Origin: CAYJNO01 sp964371715
Lineage (GTDB): Bacteria > Bacillota_I > Bacilli_A > Erysipelotrichales > Erysipelotrichaceae
Length of the DNA stretch: 17,859 nucleotides
Reading direction: 5' to 3'
Assembly (NCBI GenBank): GCA_964371715.1
Contig: CAYJNO010000031.1
Coordinates: 1-17,859, forward strand
In this document: piece after piece, positions 14,808 to 17,859 of the stretch
Layout: each line of letters begins with the position of its first letter
How positions within the stretch are numbered: position 1 is the stretch's first letter
The notes under the pieces: model-generated
Told to the model about the DNA's origin: nothing
Databases searched by the model: none
The model's input: only the letters and a program-made list of their open reading frames with translations
Program-made: the position numbers and the translations under genes

Positions 14808-15896
14808 ATGAAGAAATTAGGTTTTGGATTAATGAGGCTTCCTAAAATAGAAGAGGAAATGGATATTAATCAGATTAATAAGATGGTAGATATTTTTTTA
14901 GATAATGGTTATTCATATTTTGATACTGCATATGGTTATCCAAATTCTGAAGAAACTATAGCTAAGTGCTTAGTAGAAAGATATGAAAGATCAAGCTTTA
15001 AATTAGCAACAAAACTACCAGCATTTGCAGCTAATAATAAAGAAGAAGCAATGGAAATGTTTTATACTTCTCTAAAAAGAACAAAAGCTGAATACTTTGA
15101 TTATTATTTATTACATAATCTTGGAGGAAAAAGAACAATTAAGTTTGATGAATACGAGATATGGGATTTTGTAAAAAAATTAAAAGCTGATGGTTTAGTT
15201 AAACAAATTGGATTTTCAATGCATGATAGTGCAGAGGTATTAGATGATATTTTAACAAAACACCCAGAAGTAGATTTTGTTCAATTACAGATTAATTATG
15301 CAGATTGGAATAATTCAATATTTCAGTCAGGTAAATGCTATGATATTGCTACTAAACATGGAAAGCCAATAATTGTAATGGAACCTATTAGAGGTGGAGC
15401 ATTAGCAAATCCTCCAAAGGATATAAAAGAACTATTTAATAATTATGATAATAGTGTATCATATGCTTCATGGGCCTTAAGGTATGTTGCAAGCTTAAGT
15501 AATGTAATGATGATTTTAAGCGGTATGTCAACGATTGATCAGATGCTTGACAATGTTAATACATTTAATAACTTAAAAATATTAAATGAAAATGAAAAAG
15601 AAATTATAAAAAATGCACAAGCAATATTAGAAAAAATCGAAACTATACCATGCACAAATTGTAATTATTGTATTAAAGATTGCCCAGCAAAAATTTCAAT
15701 ACCAGATGTTTTTTCAGCAGTAAATCAAAATATAATGTTTAATAATATTGAGCAAGCAAAGTATGTTTACAGTTTTGCATTAAAAAGAGGAAATAAAGCA
15801 TCAACTTGCTTTGAATGTGGGCTTTGTGAGAATGTCTGTCCACAAAAAATAAAAATAATAGAAGAGTTAAAAAATTCTGTTAGTTTATTTGAATAA
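14808..15896 (+). CDS. Aldo/keto reductase with C-terminal dicluster ferredoxin domain
   Basis: 362 residues in two parts. The N-terminal (beta/alpha)8 barrel starts LGFGLMRLP and carries the aldo/keto reductase tetrad Asp39, Tyr44, Lys69 and His103 (FDTAYGYPNSEE, LATKLP, LLHNL). The C-terminal part has two CX2CX2CX3CP 4Fe-4S motifs at Cys282/285/288/292 and Cys334/337/340/344. This is the COG1453-type fusion of anaerobes, probably a redox enzyme that can pass electrons through the clusters. Its substrate is unknown. ATG 14808 was chosen because AAAGGAGAT lies directly before it; an in-frame TTG at 14790 lies inside the upstream gene. No terminator follows; the first sRNA promoter begins 5 bases after the stop. 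Confidence 0.9.
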   Translation: MKKLGFGLMRLPKIEEEMDINQINKMVDIFLDNGYSYFDTAYGYPNSEETIAKCLVERYERSSFKLATKLPAFAANNKEEAMEMFYTSLKRTKAEYFDYYLLHNLGGKRTIKFDEYEIWDFVKKLKADGLVKQIGFSMHDSAEVLDDILTKHPEVDFVQLQINYADWNNSIFQSGKCYDIATKHGKPIIVMEPIRGGALANPPKDIKELFNNYDNSVSYASWALRYVASLSNVMMILSGMSTIDQMLDNVNTFNNLKILNENEKEIIKNAQAILEKIETIPCTNCNYCIKDCPAKISIPDVFSAVNQNIMFNNIEQAKYVYSFALKRGNKASTCFECGLCENVCPQKIKIIEELKNSVSLFE

Positions 15897-15913
15897 AGTT
15901 ATTGACAACTAAC
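15897..15913 (+). promoter_or_regulatory. Shared 17-bp element over the -35 box, sRNA 1
   Basis: AGTTATTGACAACTAAC is identical at 15897-15913 and 16047-16063, exactly 150 bp apart, over and around the TTGACA box. Its ends GTTA and TAAC are inversely repeated, so it could be an operator for a common regulator. The rest of the promoter spacers differ, which argues for selection on this piece, although recent duplication is the alternative. Confidence 0.4.
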
Positions 15914-15930
15914 TTTATAAATAGTATACT
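15902..15930 (+). promoter_or_regulatory. Promoter of sRNA 1
   Basis: TTGACA (15902-15907), a 17-base spacer and TATACT (15925-15930) form a strong promoter beginning 5 bases after the aldo/keto reductase stop. Predicted start is near 15937. Confidence 0.85.
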
Positions 15931-15936
15931 TTAATA

Positions 15937-16033
15937 GAAGTTAGAGAAAACTAACTAGAAATAGCTAATCAACATACTCCTTAGACAAGATATATGACTA
16001 GTTTGGCCACTAATGAAAGTTAGTGGTTTTTTT
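15937..16033 (+). ncRNA. Candidate small regulatory RNA 1 (~97 nt, tandem pair)
   Basis: Starts after a consensus promoter and ends in a terminator. A 5' hairpin AGTTAG/CTAACT (15939-15944/15951-15956) is followed by a core at 15958-16003 that recurs almost unchanged in sRNA 2, differing by a 2-nt indel and about 2 substitutions. Near the core's middle is ACTCCTT (15977-15983), complementary to AAGGAGT, which is a Shine-Dalgarno core. CTAA and TTAG flank it and may present it in a loop. No start codon with a ribosome binding site is present. The layout resembles the Cia-dependent sRNAs of streptococci and the LhrC family of Listeria, tandem sister sRNAs exposing an anti-SD motif. No sequence relationship to them is claimed. 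Confidence 0.75.
16007..16033 (+). terminator. Terminator of sRNA 1
   Basis: CCACTAA (16007-16013) pairs with TTAGTGG (16020-16026), closed by a T-G wobble and GAAA tetraloop, followed by seven T. Because the aldo/keto reductase gene has no terminator of its own, this one probably ends that operon too. Confidence 0.9.
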
Positions 16034-16046
16034 GAAATATTTATTT

Positions 16047-16063
16047 AGTTATTGACAACTAAC
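16047..16063 (+). promoter_or_regulatory. Shared 17-bp element over the -35 box, sRNA 2
   Basis: Second copy of AGTTATTGACAACTAAC (see 15897-15913). The identity ends at the same distance past the -35 hexamer in both units. Confidence 0.4.
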
Positions 16064-16080
16064 CAAATAGGTGTTATATT
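16052..16080 (+). promoter_or_regulatory. Promoter of sRNA 2
   Basis: TTGACA (16052-16057), a 17-base spacer and TATATT (16075-16080), with TG at 16072-16073 giving an extended -10. Predicted start is near 16087. Confidence 0.85.
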
Positions 16081-16086
16081 TATTGT

Positions 16087-16186
16087 AGTTAGAAGAAACT
16101 AACATACGAAATAGCTAATCAATACTCCTTAGACAAGATAAAAGACTAGTTATTGGAAAGTTGCAATTTATAATGCAACTTTTTTT
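16087..16186 (+). ncRNA. Candidate small regulatory RNA 2 (~100 nt, tandem pair)
   Basis: Sister of sRNA 1. The 5' hairpin GTTAG/CTAAC keeps its stem but has a changed loop, and the core at 16108-16154 again contains ATAGCTAATCAA, then TACTCCTTAGACAAGATA, then GACTAGTT. The anti-Shine-Dalgarno ACTCCTT falls at 16124-16130. The terminator is of unrelated sequence. A conserved core between divergent flanks, with both promoters intact, indicates two functional genes rather than a passive repeat. Confidence 0.75.
16157..16186 (+). terminator. Terminator of sRNA 2
   Basis: AAAGTTGCA (16157-16165) pairs with TGCAACTTT (16174-16182), with the T run continuing to 16186. It ends one base before the -35 box of the ABC-F promoter. 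Confidence 0.9.
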
Positions 16187-16187
16187 A

Positions 16188-16216
16188 TTGCAAAAATGAT
16201 ACTTTTGAGATAATAT
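16188..16216 (+). promoter_or_regulatory. Promoter of the ABC-F gene, predicting a leaderless mRNA
   Basis: TTGCAA (16188-16193), a 17-base spacer and TAATAT (16211-16216). Transcription would begin about 7-8 bases later, on or next to the A of ATG 16224. There is no ribosome binding site upstream of the ATG, which agrees with leaderless translation. Confidence 0.6.
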
Positions 16217-16223
16217 ATTGCTT

Positions 16224-17777
16224 ATGAGTATACTTACAGTTGAAAAAATGAGCCATAGTTTTGGCGGAAGAATTATATTTGAAGATGTATCTTTTAGGTT
16301 ATTAAAAGGAGAACATATTGGACTTGTAGGAGCAAATGGTGAAGGTAAAAGTACTTTTATGAATATCATCACTAATAAGCTAAAACCAGAAGAAGGAAAA
16401 GTTACATGGTCAAATAAAGTAAAGGTTGGTTTTTTAGATCAAAACTCTACTTTACAAGATGAAATGAGCATCTATGATGTATTAAAGTCAGCGTTTATTG
16501 ATTTAGTACAATTAGAAAATGATATTGCTGAAGCATATAATCAAATGATGGATTTATCTGATGAAGAGATGGATCAGTTATTAGAAAAAATTGGTAATAT
16601 GCAAGAGCATTTAGAACAAAGAGATTACTATAACTTAGATCAAAAAATTAATGAAGTTGCAAGTGCTTTTGATTTATTACATTTAGATTTAGATACAAAA
16701 GTGTCAAATTTAAGTGGGGGACAAAGAGTTAGAGTATTGATTGCAAAATTATTATTAGAAAAACCTGATATTTTATTATTAGATGAACCAACAAACTACT
16801 TAGATGAAAATCATATTAGTTGGTTAAAAAACTATTTAAAAGAATATGAGAATGCTTTTATTTTAATATCACATGATATTGATTTTATGAATGATGTAAT
16901 AAATGTTGTATACCATGTTGAAGCTCCAATGCTTACAAGATATAAAGGTGATTATAATGAGTTTAGAAGAATATATGAAATAAATAAAGCTCAAATGGAA
17001 AAAGCATATGAAAGACAAAATCAGGAAATTGCAAAGCTTGAAGACTTTATTGCTAGAAATAAAGCAAGAGTTGCTACAAGAGGAATGGCCAATTCACGTG
17101 CAAAAAAATTAGACAAAATGGAAAGAATTGAAATTAAAGGTGAAAAACCAAAAAATCATTTCAACTTTATTATGGGAAAAACACCACATAAAATAATCGT
17201 AGAAACAAATGAATTAGTTCTAGGATATACTACAGAACTATGTAAACCGATTAATATGGTAATTGAAAAAGGAGAAAAAATAGCATTAGTAGGTGCAAAT
17301 GGTCTTGGAAAGACAACCTTATTAAAAACATTGATGGGTACGGTTAACCCATTTAAAGGGAACTGTGACACACAAAATCATTTATCTATCGGTTACTTTG
17401 AACAGGAAGAACCTGCATCTGATTTAAGTGTAATTGATGAATTATGGAGAGAATATCCATCGTTTAGCCAATATGAAATAAGAAAGTCATTAGCTAAATG
17501 TGGATTAACTAATGATCAAATTGAATCAAAAGTTAAAGTATTATCTGGTGGTGAAAGAGCAAAACTAAAGTTAGCAAAATTAATGTATAAAGAACATAAT
17601 GTCCTGTTTTTAGATGAGCCTTTTAACCATTTAGATCAAGATGCTAAAGAAGAGTTAGTTAGAGCTTTAAAAGAATATTCTGGTACTATAGTAATAGTAA
17701 GTCATGAACCTGAATTTTATCGTCAAGTAGTAGATAAAATTGTAAACTTAGAAGAATATACATTAAAAAGATTATAA
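16224..17777 (+). CDS. ABC-F family ATPase (ribosome-associated, subfamily not determined)
   Basis: 517 residues with two ABC domains and no membrane segments. First domain: Walker A GANGEGKST (36-44), signature LSGGQ (163-167), Walker B LLLLDEP with Glu188. The interdomain P-site tRNA-interaction linker (about 240-305) is a charged helical hairpin containing RNKARVATRGMANSRAKKLDKM. Second domain: Walker A GANGLGKTT (357-365), signature LSGGE (440-444), Walker B FLDEPFNHLD with Glu465. There the usual Thr of DEPTNHLD is Phe. ABC-F proteins act on the ribosome, either in translation (EttA, Uup, YkpA, YbiT types) or in antibiotic protection. The moderate linker looks more like housekeeping types, but resistance cannot be excluded. 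An in-frame TTG at 16218 is unlikely as the start because it would precede the predicted transcript. Confidence 0.93.
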   Translation: MSILTVEKMSHSFGGRIIFEDVSFRLLKGEHIGLVGANGEGKSTFMNIITNKLKPEEGKVTWSNKVKVGFLDQNSTLQDEMSIYDVLKSAFIDLVQLENDIAEAYNQMMDLSDEEMDQLLEKIGNMQEHLEQRDYYNLDQKINEVASAFDLLHLDLDTKVSNLSGGQRVRVLIAKLLLEKPDILLLDEPTNYLDENHISWLKNYLKEYENAFILISHDIDFMNDVINVVYHVEAPMLTRYKGDYNEFRRIYEINKAQMEKAYERQNQEIAKLEDFIARNKARVATRGMANSRAKKLDKMERIEIKGEKPKNHFNFIMGKTPHKIIVETNELVLGYTTELCKPINMVIEKGEKIALVGANGLGKTTLLKTLMGTVNPFKGNCDTQNHLSIGYFEQEEPASDLSVIDELWREYPSFSQYEIRKSLAKCGLTNDQIESKVKVLSGGERAKLKLAKLMYKEHNVLFLDEPFNHLDQDAKEELVRALKEYSGTIVIVSHEPEFYRQVVDKIVNLEEYTLKRL

Positions 17778-17804
17778 TATGGATAAAAGACATTTATGAA
17801 ATTA

Positions 17805-17856
17805 TGAACTGATATCTGTCAAGTAGACACTAAGTTCAAAAATAATTAAACATCAA
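17805..17856. repeat. Right copy of 52-bp inverted terminal repeat (probable IS3-type IS end)
   Basis: Exact reverse complement of 1-52, beginning TGAACTGATATCTGTCAAG 27 bases after the ABC-F stop. The three remaining bases (GCT) would be further inside the repeat. No terminator for the ABC-F gene is visible in the 27 bases between. Confidence 0.75.
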
Positions 17857-17859
17857 GCT

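Noticed and set aside
15897..16186. CRISPR array or insertion-site duplication
   Set aside because: Only two units 150 bp apart, each with a promoter and a different terminator; there are no short regular repeats with unique spacers and no cas genes.
15937..16186. Tandem riboswitch or attenuator controlling the ABC-F gene
   Set aside because: Each unit has its own promoter and ends in its own terminator, and the ABC-F gene has a separate promoter after the second terminator, so a cis leader is less likely than two free RNAs.

Overview
This 17.9 kb window is AT-rich (roughly 30% G+C by eye) and comes from a low-GC Gram-positive-type bacterium. It has strong AAGGAGG-type ribosome binding sites, TTGACA/TATAAT-type promoters and U-tract terminators. 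Genes end in TAA, TAG or TGA and read Trp from TGG, so the standard bacterial code applies. Gene content and AT bias fit Bacillota or walled/wall-less relatives such as Erysipelotrichia, Turicibacter/Haloplasma or Acholeplasma/Izemoplasma-like lineages. The lineage is inference. The first 52 bases recur, inverted and identical, at 17805-17856, so both ends run into the same repeat, probably one end of an IS3-type insertion sequence. The window may therefore be a whole contig cut at repeats.

Layout. (1) 1-4580 is the translation ('str') operon: promoter, structured leader, rpsL, rpsG, fusA, tuf and a strong terminator. (2) 4593-6622 is an accessory-looking stretch. It holds a Nudix hydrolase gene, then about 900 bases without a normal gene, then a four-TM membrane protein that looks frameshifted near its start. 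The gene-free stretch has its own promoter at the end of the Nudix gene, many possible helices and a perfect 32-bp terminator palindrome, so I read it as a large non-coding RNA of about 750 nt. (3) 6657-13621 is an oligopeptide ABC importer operon (oppA-B-C-D-F plus a small membrane protein gene) with a consensus promoter and a terminator. OppA and OppF each carry a long coiled-coil insertion that the typical family members lack. (4) 13628-15896 holds an AI-2E-family membrane transporter gene followed by an aldo/keto reductase with two 4Fe-4S motifs. (5) 15897-16186 holds two tandem units 150 bp apart, each with a consensus promoter, a 5' hairpin, a nearly identical ~45-nt core with an anti-Shine-Dalgarno ACTCCTT motif, and its own unrelated terminator. 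They look like a pair of sister small regulatory RNAs. (6) 16188-17777 is an ABC-F ATPase gene whose promoter lies so close to its ATG that the mRNA is predicted to be leaderless.

How it fits together. The str operon supplies core translation factors, the opp operon feeds peptides to the cell, and the ABC-F protein is probably a ribosome-acting ATPase. The most novel material is RNA: the tandem sRNA pair (15937-16186) and the large RNA candidate (5091-5849). The anti-SD motif suggests the sRNAs act on translation initiation. Their targets cannot be read from this window alone.
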